From the NCBI GenBank assembly GCA_007135845.1, contig SLIC01000238.1, positions 1-14,422 on the forward strand: a stretch of 14,422 nt of DNA, read 5' to 3'. Below, piece after piece: positions 1 to 6,986 of the stretch (within the stretch, counting starts at the first letter, position 1; each line of letters opens with the position of its first letter). This DNA is from Candidatus Brevefilum sp. (GTDB lineage: Bacteria; Chloroflexota; Anaerolineae; Anaerolineales; Anaerolineaceae). The notes beneath the pieces are model-generated. The model had not been told where the DNA came from, made no database searches, and saw only the letters and a list, made by a program, of their open reading frames with translations. Position numbers and translations under genes: made by a program.

Positions 1-63
1 ATGTTTGATAAAATAATATTGTCATGTTCATTGTGTGCCCATAGCTCAAAGCGTGCTTCACAT

Positions 64-67
64 GAGG
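64..67 (+). promoter_or_regulatory. Ribosome binding site that decides the comEC start
   Basis: GAGG sits 6 nt before ATG 74. The upstream in-frame ATGs at 35 and 62 lack a comparable purine-rich site, so the N-terminus is taken to be MSNAPQEE. Confidence 0.5.
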
Positions 68-73
68 CGCCCC

Positions 74-2488
74 ATGTCAAACGCTCCACAAGAAGAAAAA
101 CCTCATCGCTCGCCGTTCCAGGGCTTCCTGCCCTTTTTCTGGCTGGCCTTAGCCTGCCTGGGCGGGATCCTGCTGGCAGATAGGGTCCAACTCCCCGCCT
201 GGACCTGGCTGGCTGGAATGATCATCAGCTTGCTGGCTCTGCTCCTGGCCTGGCGTCTGCCAAAATCTTTAGTCCTGTCCTTTCACCTCCGAAAATGGAC
301 CGGCTTTGATCAGCGCTTGCCGGGCGCGATCCTGGCAGCAGTGTTCTTCCTGGGCGCGTGGCGTTTTGCTGCGCTTCGCCCGATGATCACGCCCTGGGAT
401 GCCGCTTACTATAACGACCGAGGGGTTGTCCAGCTGGTTGGAACGGTGGTCAAACCACCTGATTACCGCGACAATATCACCAACCTGGAGGTGCAGGTTG
501 AACAACTGCTCCTGTTTGTCGAAGAACAGCAGCCCATCCCTCCTGAAGACATCACCGGCCGGGTCCTGGTCCAGGTTCATCCAGGCAGCGAATGGGCCTA
601 TGGCTATCGCATCATGGTCACCGGTCCACTCAACACACCTCCCGAGCATGCGGATTTTTCCTACCAGGACTACCTGGCGCGCAAAGGAATCCAGAGCTTG
701 ATGATCAATCCGCGCATCGACCGGGTTGAATTCCGCCAGGGTAACCCGGTCAAAACACTGATCTTTAACCTGCACATACGCTCATATGCGGTAATTCAGT
801 CACTGTTCCCCGCACCCGAGTCAGAGCTGCTGGCCGGCATCCTCCTCGGCCGCGACCAGGGACTGTCGTCGGGACTGCAGGAGGCTTTTCGCAGAACGGG
901 CACAACCCACATCATCGCCATATCCGGGTTTAATGTCGCCATCCTGGCCGGGTTGCTCTCTGGTGTGTTCACGCGGCTGTTAGGTCGCAAATGGGGCGCC
1001 CTGCTCGCCATCGGGGGCATCTCGCTATATGCTGTATTTGTTGGCGGGGATGCCTCCGTTACACGGGCAGCCATCATGGGCGCGGTGGGGGTGTTCGGCG
1101 GCATGTTTGGACGGCGGCAAAATGGCATCAATAGCTTGGGGTTGGCTGTTCTGATCATGGCTGTGGTCAATCCGCACATTCCCTGGGATATCGGCTTTCA
1201 GCTCTCTGCCGCTGCCACCCTGGGATTAGTGCTGTATGCCCAGCCCCTAGAGGAGCGCTTTGTCCAGCTGGCAGCGCGGAAAATGCCCGAGGAACATGCC
1301 CAGAAGCTGGTCGGCCCATTGAGCCAATTCGTCCTGTTTACCCTGGCAGCCCAGGTGATGACCCTGCCGATCATGATCTATCACTTTGGCGGCGTCTCCT
1401 GGATCACACTGATCGCCAATCCCTTGATCCTGCCGCCGCAAGCCTTTCTAAGGGTCTTAGGTGGGTTGACGGTCTTAGCCGGCCTGGTTCTTCCGGGGCT
1501 GGGGCAGGCGCTAACGATCATCAGCCTGCCCTTTGTGCGATATACCCTCCGCATGGTCACCTGGCTGGCACGCCTGCCAGGAAGTGAGCTGATTTTGCCT
1601 GACTTTCACCCCATTTGGCTGGTCGTGTTTTATGTCCTTTTATTTTTCATCACCCTATTTCCGACACAGCAACGCCAATCGGTCCTCAAGAAAGCCGCCT
1701 CACCCCAGTTGGGCCTGTTGGTGATGGCTGGTCTGGTGCTGTTGGTCTGGAACCAGGTACTCTCTGCACCGGATGGGTTATTGCACCTGACTCTGCTTGA
1801 TGACCATGGGACTGTCCTGGTGCAATCTCCAAACGGGCAATCGGTGTTAATTGGCGGCGGACCCAGCCCCTCTGCCCTCAACCAGGCCTTGGGCCAAATG
1901 CTCCCGGCAGGATATCGACATCTGGATGTGGTGATGGTCGGCAGTACCTACCGGGAAGACCTGCTCGGGCTGACCAGCGCGGTGAAACGCTACCCGGTGC
2001 ACATGGCTTTGTGGGGCATCAACCCGGATGCAAACCAGTCTTCCAGGACAGTCTACGCCTTAATGGCGCAGAAGGGCATACCCCGACACGCCATGGAAAG
2101 CGGTCAAACCCTTGACTTAGGTGACGGACTGGTCGTCCAGGTTCTCTGGTCAGGTGAACGCGGCGCAGTGCTGTGGCTGACCTGGGAAAACTTCAGCGCA
2201 CTTATCCCCACCGGTAGGGTGGATGAACACTGGCTCAACCCACCCTCATCGCCGCGTATCGTTTATTTGCCAGGCAGAATCTATTCTCAACCTTTGCCCC
2301 TGGATCAAATCACCCAATGGGCACCAGCAGTGATATTGCTCCCGCAGGATCCAGCCAACCTCCCATTGGATGGCTTCGATCCTGTGTTGGAACAAATGAG
2401 GGACTATCCCATCATTGGAACCAGCAACCACGGCTGGGTGCGGGTCAGCACCGATGGGCAGCAAATCTGGGTGCGGGCAGAGAGATGA
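74..2488 (+). CDS. comEC: ComEC/Rec2-family DNA internalisation channel with degenerate C-terminal MBL domain
   Basis: Polytopic membrane protein of 804 aa that in its family carries single-stranded DNA across the inner membrane during natural transformation. The N-terminus has TM segments (about residues 18-35, 43-60 and 84-101). An OB-fold-like DUF4131 region (about 117-220) follows, then the Competence domain (about 250-530) with HIIAISGFNVAIL at 279-291, a GGDASVTRAAIMG motif and a DIGFQLSAAATLG motif. The C-terminal 230 residues align with the metallo-beta-lactamase-like domain of ComEC, but its ligands are gone: the H-x-H-x-D-H position reads S-T-Y-R-E-D around residues 624-629, and the usual D-x-G after the beta-hairpin reads IGGGP. 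I chose ATG 74 because GAGG (64-67) lies 6 nt upstream; in-frame ATGs at 35 and 62 have no good ribosome site. No comEA or other competence gene is adjacent. The family call is firm; uptake activity is inferred. Confidence 0.93.
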   Translation: MSNAPQEEKPHRSPFQGFLPFFWLALACLGGILLADRVQLPAWTWLAGMIISLLALLLAWRLPKSLVLSFHLRKWTGFDQRLPGAILAAVFFLGAWRFAALRPMITPWDAAYYNDRGVVQLVGTVVKPPDYRDNITNLEVQVEQLLLFVEEQQPIPPEDITGRVLVQVHPGSEWAYGYRIMVTGPLNTPPEHADFSYQDYLARKGIQSLMINPRIDRVEFRQGNPVKTLIFNLHIRSYAVIQSLFPAPESELLAGILLGRDQGLSSGLQEAFRRTGTTHIIAISGFNVAILAGLLSGVFTRLLGRKWGALLAIGGISLYAVFVGGDASVTRAAIMGAVGVFGGMFGRRQNGINSLGLAVLIMAVVNPHIPWDIGFQLSAAATLGLVLYAQPLEERFVQLAARKMPEEHAQKLVGPLSQFVLFTLAAQVMTLPIMIYHFGGVSWITLIANPLILPPQAFLRVLGGLTVLAGLVLPGLGQALTIISLPFVRYTLRMVTWLARLPGSELILPDFHPIWLVVFYVLLFFITLFPTQQRQSVLKKAASPQLGLLVMAGLVLLVWNQVLSAPDGLLHLTLLDDHGTVLVQSPNGQSVLIGGGPSPSALNQALGQMLPAGYRHLDVVMVGSTYREDLLGLTSAVKRYPVHMALWGINPDANQSSRTVYALMAQKGIPRHAMESGQTLDLGDGLVVQVLWSGERGAVLWLTWENFSALIPTGRVDEHWLNPPSSPRIVYLPGRIYSQPLPLDQITQWAPAVILLPQDPANLPLDGFDPVLEQMRDYPIIGTSNHGWVRVSTDGQQIWVRAER

Positions 2489-2507
2489 CCTGGAAAACCA
2501 GGTTTTC
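2488..2507 (+). terminator. Short intrinsic terminator candidate after comEC
   Basis: ACCTGG-AAAA-CCAGGT forms a perfect 6-bp stem that starts on the last base of the comEC stop codon and runs into TTTT then C. The stem and T run are short, so termination may be partial. Confidence 0.4.
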
Positions 2508-2509
2508 AC

Positions 2510-2539
2510 TTGTCGCATAAATCGAAAATGCCTTAAAAT
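2510..2539 (+). promoter_or_regulatory. Promoter candidate for psuG
   Basis: TTGTCG (2510-2515) and TAAAAT (2534-2539) are separated by 18 bp, which resembles a sigma-70 type promoter. It lies just past the comEC hairpin and about 95 nt before the psuG ATG. No experimental support is available. Confidence 0.35.
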
Positions 2540-2540
2540 C

Positions 2541-2557
2541 AGGAAAACAGATTTCCT
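2541..2557. repeat. Inverted repeat at the predicted psuG transcription start
   Basis: AGGAAA-ACAGA-TTTCCT has perfect 6-bp arms with a 5-nt centre, directly downstream of the -10 candidate. It could be an operator or an RNA hairpin in the leader. A second hairpin, GCACA-GCGTTT-TGTGC (2567-2582), follows in the same leader. Confidence 0.4.
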
Positions 2558-2632
2558 TTCACAACAGCACAGCGTTTTGTGCGTGAACCGTCCTGATACT
2601 AAGACAGACAGCATGGAGAGGCTCGAAAACCA

Positions 2633-3568
2633 ATGATTAACCCATTACCCAAACCTTATGCCCGATCTGAGGCTGTCCGCCATGCCCAATCCGCAGGACT
2701 GCCGATCGTCGCGCTAGAATCAGCCGTGATCACCCATGGGCTGCCCGTCCCCCAAAATATCGAACTTGCCCGCGACATGGAAGCCGAGGTGCAAGCTCAC
2801 GGTGCCACGCCAGCCACGATTGCCTTGCTGGAAGGGAAGATCCATATCGGTCTGACAGACGAGCAGCTATCCACCCTGGGGCAGTTGGAAACAGCGCGCA
2901 AGATCAGCCTGCGTGATATTGGGATCGCCTTGGCAGGGAACCTGAGCGGGGGAACGACCGTCGCCGCCACCCTGTTTGCCGCTGAACAGGCAGGTATTCG
3001 CGTCTTCGCCACCGGCGGGATCGGCGGTGTACACCGCGGCGCGCCCTTTGATGTGTCTGCCGACTTGCCGCAGTTAGGAAAGTCCCGGGTTTTAGTCGTA
3101 TGCGCCGGCGCCAAGTCGATTCTTGACCTGCCAGCCACCCGCGAGGTGCTTGAAACCCAGGGCATCCCAGTGATCGGCTATCAAACTGAGGCGTTCCCTG
3201 GTTTTTACACCCGCGACAGCGGGTTAAAGGTCGATCAACGCGTTGATACACCCGCTGAGGCCGCCCACATCGCCCTACGAGGCTGGGAAGCAGGCCTGGG
3301 CACTGCGGTACTTCTGGTGGTTCCGCCACCAGAAGAGAGCGCCATGCCAGCCGAATCAGTGGAAGCAGCTATCCAAGCGGCCATTGTTGAAGCGGATTCA
3401 GCCGGCATCCATGGCGCCGCAGCCACACCCTTCCTGCTCAGACGGGTCAGCGAGCTGACCGGTGGTGAGAGCCTGCGCGCCAACCTGGGCCTACTCAAAA
3501 ACAATGCCCGGGTTGCTGCTGAGGTGGCCAAAGCGATGGATGCATCCCACAGCGCAAGAATTATTTAA
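2633..3568 (+). CDS. psuG: Pseudouridine-5'-phosphate glycosidase
   Basis: 311 aa, full length for the PsuG (YeiN) family. The enzyme reversibly cleaves pseudouridine 5'-phosphate to uracil and ribose 5-phosphate in the cytoplasm, the second step of pseudouridine salvage. The protein follows E. coli PsuG closely: PIVALESAVITHGLP near residues 24-38, ARKISLRD with K90, FATGGIGGVHRGA with H134, SADL with D144, and CAGAKSILDL with K161, the expected Schiff-base lysine (K166 in E. coli). E29 matches E. coli E31, and an Asn pair lies at 290-291 near the C-terminus. A GGAGAGG purine tract (2615-2621) ends 11 nt before the ATG. The usual partner, the pseudouridine kinase PsuK, is neither fused nor adjacent, so the substrate may come from a kinase elsewhere. 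The gene ends 31 nt from the convergent stop at 3600. Confidence 0.95.
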   Translation: MINPLPKPYARSEAVRHAQSAGLPIVALESAVITHGLPVPQNIELARDMEAEVQAHGATPATIALLEGKIHIGLTDEQLSTLGQLETARKISLRDIGIALAGNLSGGTTVAATLFAAEQAGIRVFATGGIGGVHRGAPFDVSADLPQLGKSRVLVVCAGAKSILDLPATREVLETQGIPVIGYQTEAFPGFYTRDSGLKVDQRVDTPAEAAHIALRGWEAGLGTAVLLVVPPPEESAMPAESVEAAIQAAIVEADSAGIHGAAATPFLLRRVSELTGGESLRANLGLLKNNARVAAEVAKAMDASHSARII

Positions 3569-3575
3569 CCTCAGA

Positions 3576-3590
3576 CAGGTCTTTAACCTG
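3576..3590. terminator. Small bidirectional hairpin between convergent genes
   Basis: CAGGT-CTTTA-ACCTG lies in the 31-bp gap between the psuG stop and the stop of the minus-strand gene. The stem is only 5 bp and there is no T run on either side, so a terminator role is weak. Confidence 0.25.
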
Positions 3591-3599
3591 CTTAGATCA

Positions 3600-4517
3600 T
3601 CAGGGGATGGGTGTGGGGGTCGGTGTACGGGTGGCAGTCGGCCAGCGGGTTTTGGTTGGTGACGGCAACGCTGTCTGTGTCGCGGTGGGCCAGCGCGTGA
3701 TCGTCGGTGAGGGAGATGGTGTGGCGGTTCGCGTCACTGTGGCCGTTGGGGTGGGAGTGCGGGTGGGTGGTTCACCAGTGACCGTAAAAAATCCCGATAC
3801 TTTCCACTCCGTACCCACAAAGATTTGCACTTCATAGGAACCAGGATTCCAAAGGTCGCTGGCCGGGTCCCAGCTCGTGTAACCATATCCCCCTGTCCCA
3901 GCTTGCCACGGTATTGTCACATAGTACACCAGTTCATCCTCCCAATACCACAAGGCGCTCCACTGAGAGCCAACCGCCATACCATCATAGCTGAAGGTGC
4001 CAAATAATTGTCCCACCGGGTTCTCAAATTCCTCTGCGGGGTCAATCGGCTGCCAATCGTCACTGATCCTGCGAGAGAAAGCGATCGGGCTGAACACAGC
4101 GCCAGGGTTAGGTGGGACCTCGGCTTCAAATTCGTCCTCAATTTCAGCCGGCATACTAGGAATTGGGGTGATGGAAGGCGTGTCGGTGGCAATCGGCGTC
4201 AGGGTGATGGTGGGTGTAACGGTAATGCTGGGTGTGATGGTGATTGTTGGCGTCTGGGTAACCGTAGGGGATGGCGAGATAAAATTATAAACAACCGGTT
4301 CGGAGAAATTTAATACCAACCAGGCGGCGGGTACCAGTATGACGGCGATAACAATCAACCGCCAGCCGCGGGACATACGATCATGCCGTTTCCGGAAAAA
4401 TGGGATCTTGCGACCTTTGACCAGGTGGTTGATCCCAAAAATTAAAGTAAATATGGCGGCAATGCTGATAATGATTGCCGCTGTAAGGACGGTAGAGCGA
4501 ATATCAATTTGAGGCAT
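3600..4517 (-). CDS. Two-TM membrane protein with Thr/Pro stalk and unrecognised extracytoplasmic domain
   Basis: 305 aa, function not recognised. TM helices are predicted at about 10-30 and 52-71. The loop between them is strongly basic (KGRKIPFFRKRHDRMSR), so it should be cytoplasmic, with both ends outside. Residues 81-121 form a Thr/Pro/Ile stalk. Residues 122-250 look globular, rich in Trp, Tyr and Gly, ending in a beta-rich stretch with WNPGSYEVQIFVG (223-235) and WKVSGFFTVTG (238-248). Residues 251-305 are a second Thr/Pro tail containing two copies of a 16-residue unit, each with TRWPTAT. The start ATG is preceded by a weak GGA about 9 nt away. The gene diverges from the receptor-like kinase at 4749, which carries the same kind of stalk, so a shared surface or signalling role is an inference. 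The absence of stops through both repetitive stretches, and their Thr/Pro rather than random composition, supports real coding. Confidence 0.78.
   Translation of the reverse strand: MPQIDIRSTVLTAAIIISIAAIFTLIFGINHLVKGRKIPFFRKRHDRMSRGWRLIVIAVILVPAAWLVLNFSEPVVYNFISPSPTVTQTPTITITPSITVTPTITLTPIATDTPSITPIPSMPAEIEDEFEAEVPPNPGAVFSPIAFSRRISDDWQPIDPAEEFENPVGQLFGTFSYDGMAVGSQWSALWYWEDELVYYVTIPWQAGTGGYGYTSWDPASDLWNPGSYEVQIFVGTEWKVSGFFTVTGEPPTRTPTPTATVTRTATPSPSPTITRWPTATQTALPSPTKTRWPTATRTPTPTPIP
3603..3767 (-). repeat. Low-complexity Thr/Pro-coding tail with a 2x48-bp degenerate tandem repeat
   Basis: Encodes residues 251-305 of the minus-strand membrane protein. Residues 269-284 (nt 3666-3713) and 285-300 (nt 3618-3665) are two 16-residue copies sharing PSPT-x-TRWPTAT-x-T. 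The DNA copies have drifted more than the protein, suggesting the peptide unit is maintained. The + strand looks like GT-rich simple sequence here. Confidence 0.7.
4155..4277 (-). repeat. Low-complexity Thr/Pro/Ile-coding stalk repeat
   Basis: Encodes residues 81-121 of the same protein, a run of TPTITxTP-like units. The + strand shows repeated GGTGATGGT/GGTGT blocks. It is a likely replication-slippage site and a flexible spacer between membrane and globular domain. Confidence 0.65.
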
Positions 4518-4632
4518 GATTAATTTCCGAGTTTGACCGCATCGTCGATCTTTTTAGCGCCATTCAAGTGTTTGTGCTGCTATGGTTGTGTAGCATCTTG
4601 CAAAACATGAATAACTGGTTGCGCAGCATTTT

Positions 4633-4650
4633 CTCCAGTAGGAGCGCTCC
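4633..4650. repeat. Perfect palindrome with overlapping inverted repeat
   Basis: GGAGCGCTCC (4641-4650) is its own reverse complement. The bases before it add CTCC-AGTA-GGAG (4633-4644), so two dyads share one arm. It is an operator candidate for one or both divergent genes. Confidence 0.4.
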
Positions 4651-4687
4651 CAACGAGCAATCAGTCGTATTATAGCGCATTTGTCTA

Positions 4688-4715
4688 TTACAATAAATAT
4701 GTCAACAGGTAAAAT
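4688..4715 (+). promoter_or_regulatory. Promoter candidate for the receptor-like kinase
   Basis: TTACAA (4688-4693) and TAAAAT (4710-4715) with a 16-bp spacer. The predicted start of transcription is about 27 nt before ATG 4749. Confidence 0.4.
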
Positions 4716-4748
4716 AGCATTACGAACTATTAAGGGCTATTTTAAAGC

Positions 4749-6851
4749 ATGCCACTTGAAAACGGTTTTCTCCTAAAAGATCGCTATCGCATTATCGACA
4801 TTCTTGGGCAGGGTGGAATGGGCGCTGTCTACCGTGCCGCCGATGAAAACCTGGATATCACCGTCTCCATCAAAGAAAACTTGTTTTTTTCTGAGACAAG
4901 CACCCACGAGAGTTATGTACGTCAATTCCACCGGGAAGCCAAGATTCTGGCTGCACTCAGGCATCCTAACTTGCCGCGGGTATTTGACTATTTTATCGTC
5001 GAAGGTCAAGCCCAATACCTGGTGATGGATTATATTGAAGGTGAAGATTTACGTCAATGGATGTCTCGTGAAGAAGGGATTACAGAAGGCGAAGCCCTAA
5101 AAATTGGGATCGCCATTTGTAATGCCCTGACTTACCTGCATTCACGCCAACCCGCCATTACCCATCGAGATATTAAACCCGGCAACATTAAAATTACCCC
5201 CGAGGGCGAAATAACGCTGGTTGATTTTGGATTGGTAAAAGTGATGCACGAGAAAGAACATACCACCACAGCAGCCCGGGCAATGACACCAGGGTACTCT
5301 CCACCAGAGCAATATGGAGAAGCACCTTCTGACCATCGTTCAGATATCTTCTCACTCGGCGCCACCTTGTATGCCATTCTGACAGGGTATCTGCCCGAAG
5401 ACAGCCTGTCGCGGACAACCGGCAAGCAACAGCTCACGCCATTAAGAAGCTACCAGCCCGCCATCTCCACCCAGACCTCGAGTGCGATTGAAAAAGCCCT
5501 CAATTTACATTTTGAAGACAGATGGCAATCTGCAGAAGCATTCCAGGAAGCGCTTTTTAAAGCGTATGCGGCGTTGCCTGATGATCAAAAACACAGCCCT
5601 CGCCTTGCCCATGCAGTAAAACATAGCCAGCAAGGTAAGAAGTTTTCTCCCGCAATCTCCAGGGACATAGATCAGAGCTCGACTCCCAGGGAACCCTTGA
5701 GAAAGCGATTGAAAACCTTAGACCCGGTTTGGCCGATATTCACTGCCTCCATTATTTTGCTCTCTCTTGTGCTGGTGATTTCTCTGACCTTTCCACTTGG
5801 TCTTCAAGGTTTTTTTAGAGGGGTCTTATCCGGACCAGCAACAACAACACCAACTGTAGACCCGGATATCACCCAAGCTCTCGACTTGACGCTGGTGGAC
5901 CAGGAACGCAACCCAGAACCGACTTTGCAACCTTCACCGACAAGTGTCGAAGCGACTCCGATCCCACTGGTGCCTTCACCAACACCCACCGGTGGCGGTT
6001 CCGGCTTGATTGCGTTTGTCTCAGAACGTACCGGAAGTCCACAAATTTGGCTGCTGGATGTGACCAGCAGGGAGACAACCCAACTCACCAACCTCTCTGA
6101 TGGTGCCTGCCAACCTGACTGGTCGCCAGATGGCAGCCGCATCGTGGTAACATCCCCTTGCAGCATGAAACGCACCCTTTACCCCGGCTCCGGCTTGGTG
6201 TTAGTCGATATTGAAAGCGGCGCGCTGACACGACTGCCAACATCCTTAGAAGGTGATTTTGACCCTGCCTGGTCCCCTGATGGAAAATGGATCGCTTACA
6301 CATCTTTGATCGACGGTCGAAGACAATTATTCAAAGTCAACCTCCAGGATCTCACGGTAACCAGGCTTTCTGATGGCTCTAATCGAGATTTTTCCCCGGC
6401 CTGGTCCCCGGATGGCACCCGGATTGCCTTTGTGCGTCTCCGCAATGCCAAACAAATTTGGTTGATGGATGCAGACGGTGCAAACACAGTCCAGTTCTCT
6501 CTTTCTGGTATGATTGACAACAGCAACCCGGCCTGGTTCCCAAATGGAAGCCTGATCCTCTTTAGCCAATCCCTGGGGTTGGGCAGTCCATCGAAACAGA
6601 TCTATGGTATGCGCATCGAGGATATTGGTCAAACCAAAGAATACCCGATCCTTCCCAGGATCCGGCTCGACTATATTCCACTAATGGACAATGTAGACAT
6701 CTCACCAGATGGGTTCTGGTTAGCATTTGACTACTGGTATTTTGATGTCCTCTCAGATATTTATATGATGACTTTCCCGGGGGGTAACCTGACGCAACTG
6801 ACTGTCGATCCCAGCAAGGACTATGACCCCGTCTGGGCTCCCCGCCCATAG
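4749..6851 (+). CDS. Receptor-like Ser/Thr protein kinase with extracytoplasmic six-bladed propeller
   Basis: 700 aa single-pass membrane kinase of the Hanks type. Kinase domain about residues 13-276: GQGGMGAVY (20-28), catalytic K42 in VSIK (Ser replaces the usual Ala), E63 as helix-C glutamate, HRDIKPGN (139-146) and DFG (159-161), then a Thr-rich activation loop ending PGYSPPEQY. All catalytic residues are present, so it should be active. A basic juxtamembrane stretch precedes one TM helix (about 329-349). A Thr/Pro linker runs to about 418. Residues 419-700 form PD40/TolB-like repeats: five copies of a W-SPDG type motif, plus a last strand (YDPVWAPRP) that fits with GLIAFVSE at the start, closing six blades. 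The propeller should face outside and may sense a ligand or cell-wall material. An AAGGG lies 12 nt before the start. The gene diverges from the stalk protein at 4517. The ligand and phosphorylation targets are unknown. Confidence 0.93.
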   Translation: MPLENGFLLKDRYRIIDILGQGGMGAVYRAADENLDITVSIKENLFFSETSTHESYVRQFHREAKILAALRHPNLPRVFDYFIVEGQAQYLVMDYIEGEDLRQWMSREEGITEGEALKIGIAICNALTYLHSRQPAITHRDIKPGNIKITPEGEITLVDFGLVKVMHEKEHTTTAARAMTPGYSPPEQYGEAPSDHRSDIFSLGATLYAILTGYLPEDSLSRTTGKQQLTPLRSYQPAISTQTSSAIEKALNLHFEDRWQSAEAFQEALFKAYAALPDDQKHSPRLAHAVKHSQQGKKFSPAISRDIDQSSTPREPLRKRLKTLDPVWPIFTASIILLSLVLVISLTFPLGLQGFFRGVLSGPATTTPTVDPDITQALDLTLVDQERNPEPTLQPSPTSVEATPIPLVPSPTPTGGGSGLIAFVSERTGSPQIWLLDVTSRETTQLTNLSDGACQPDWSPDGSRIVVTSPCSMKRTLYPGSGLVLVDIESGALTRLPTSLEGDFDPAWSPDGKWIAYTSLIDGRRQLFKVNLQDLTVTRLSDGSNRDFSPAWSPDGTRIAFVRLRNAKQIWLMDADGANTVQFSLSGMIDNSNPAWFPNGSLILFSQSLGLGSPSKQIYGMRIEDIGQTKEYPILPRIRLDYIPLMDNVDISPDGFWLAFDYWYFDVLSDIYMMTFPGGNLTQLTVDPSKDYDPVWAPRP

Positions 6852-6986
6852 TTCGTTGTTAAATATTTCCATATTCGTAAAAAATCCAAGATCCTGTCAT
6901 TCATCCTGATATCCCCCCGTTTTTGAATTGCTATATCACGCATATCACAGCGTATGGCTAAGAACCTGATATCCAGCAAAAAATTA
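6852..6986. other. Convergent intergenic spacer with a 10-bp direct repeat
   Basis: 135 bp between the kinase and amylosucrase stops. CCTGATATCC occurs at 6905-6914 and again at 6965-6974, exactly 60 bp apart. ATATCAC occurs twice between them (6933-6939 and 6942-6948). I see no convincing intrinsic terminator for either gene. Confidence 0.4.

Larger units (their letters stand above)
4518..4748. promoter_or_regulatory. Divergent regulatory region between stalk protein and kinase genes
   Basis: AT-rich 231-bp spacer with no supported gene. On the minus strand a perfect TATAAT (4674 to 4669) could serve the stalk-protein gene, but its -35 is poor: the only TTGACA on that strand (4705 to 4700) is 25 bp away. 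A perfect 10-bp palindrome lies at 4641-4650. The plus-strand kinase promoter candidate at 4688-4715 overlaps the minus-strand elements, so the two genes could be co-regulated. Confidence 0.45.

Noticed and set aside
35..73. Upstream ATG starts for ComEC at 35 and 62
   Set aside because: Neither has a ribosome site; GAGG is correctly spaced only for ATG 74.
2904..3531. Long minus-strand open frames inside psuG
   Set aside because: They lie antisense to a gene with full family conservation, and have no recognisable domain or ribosome site.
3603..3767. GT-rich repeats as a CRISPR or other repeat array
   Set aside because: Units are irregular, lack unique spacers and are explained by the coding of Thr/Pro peptides.
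3607..4313. Plus-strand open frames over the GT-rich stretches, rich in Val and Gly
   Set aside because: They are antisense readings of the Thr/Pro-coding repeats; the minus-strand frame has TM helices, a stalk and a folded domain.
6852..6986. Bidirectional terminator between kinase and amylosucrase genes
   Set aside because: T and A runs are present, but I could not find a stable stem next to them.
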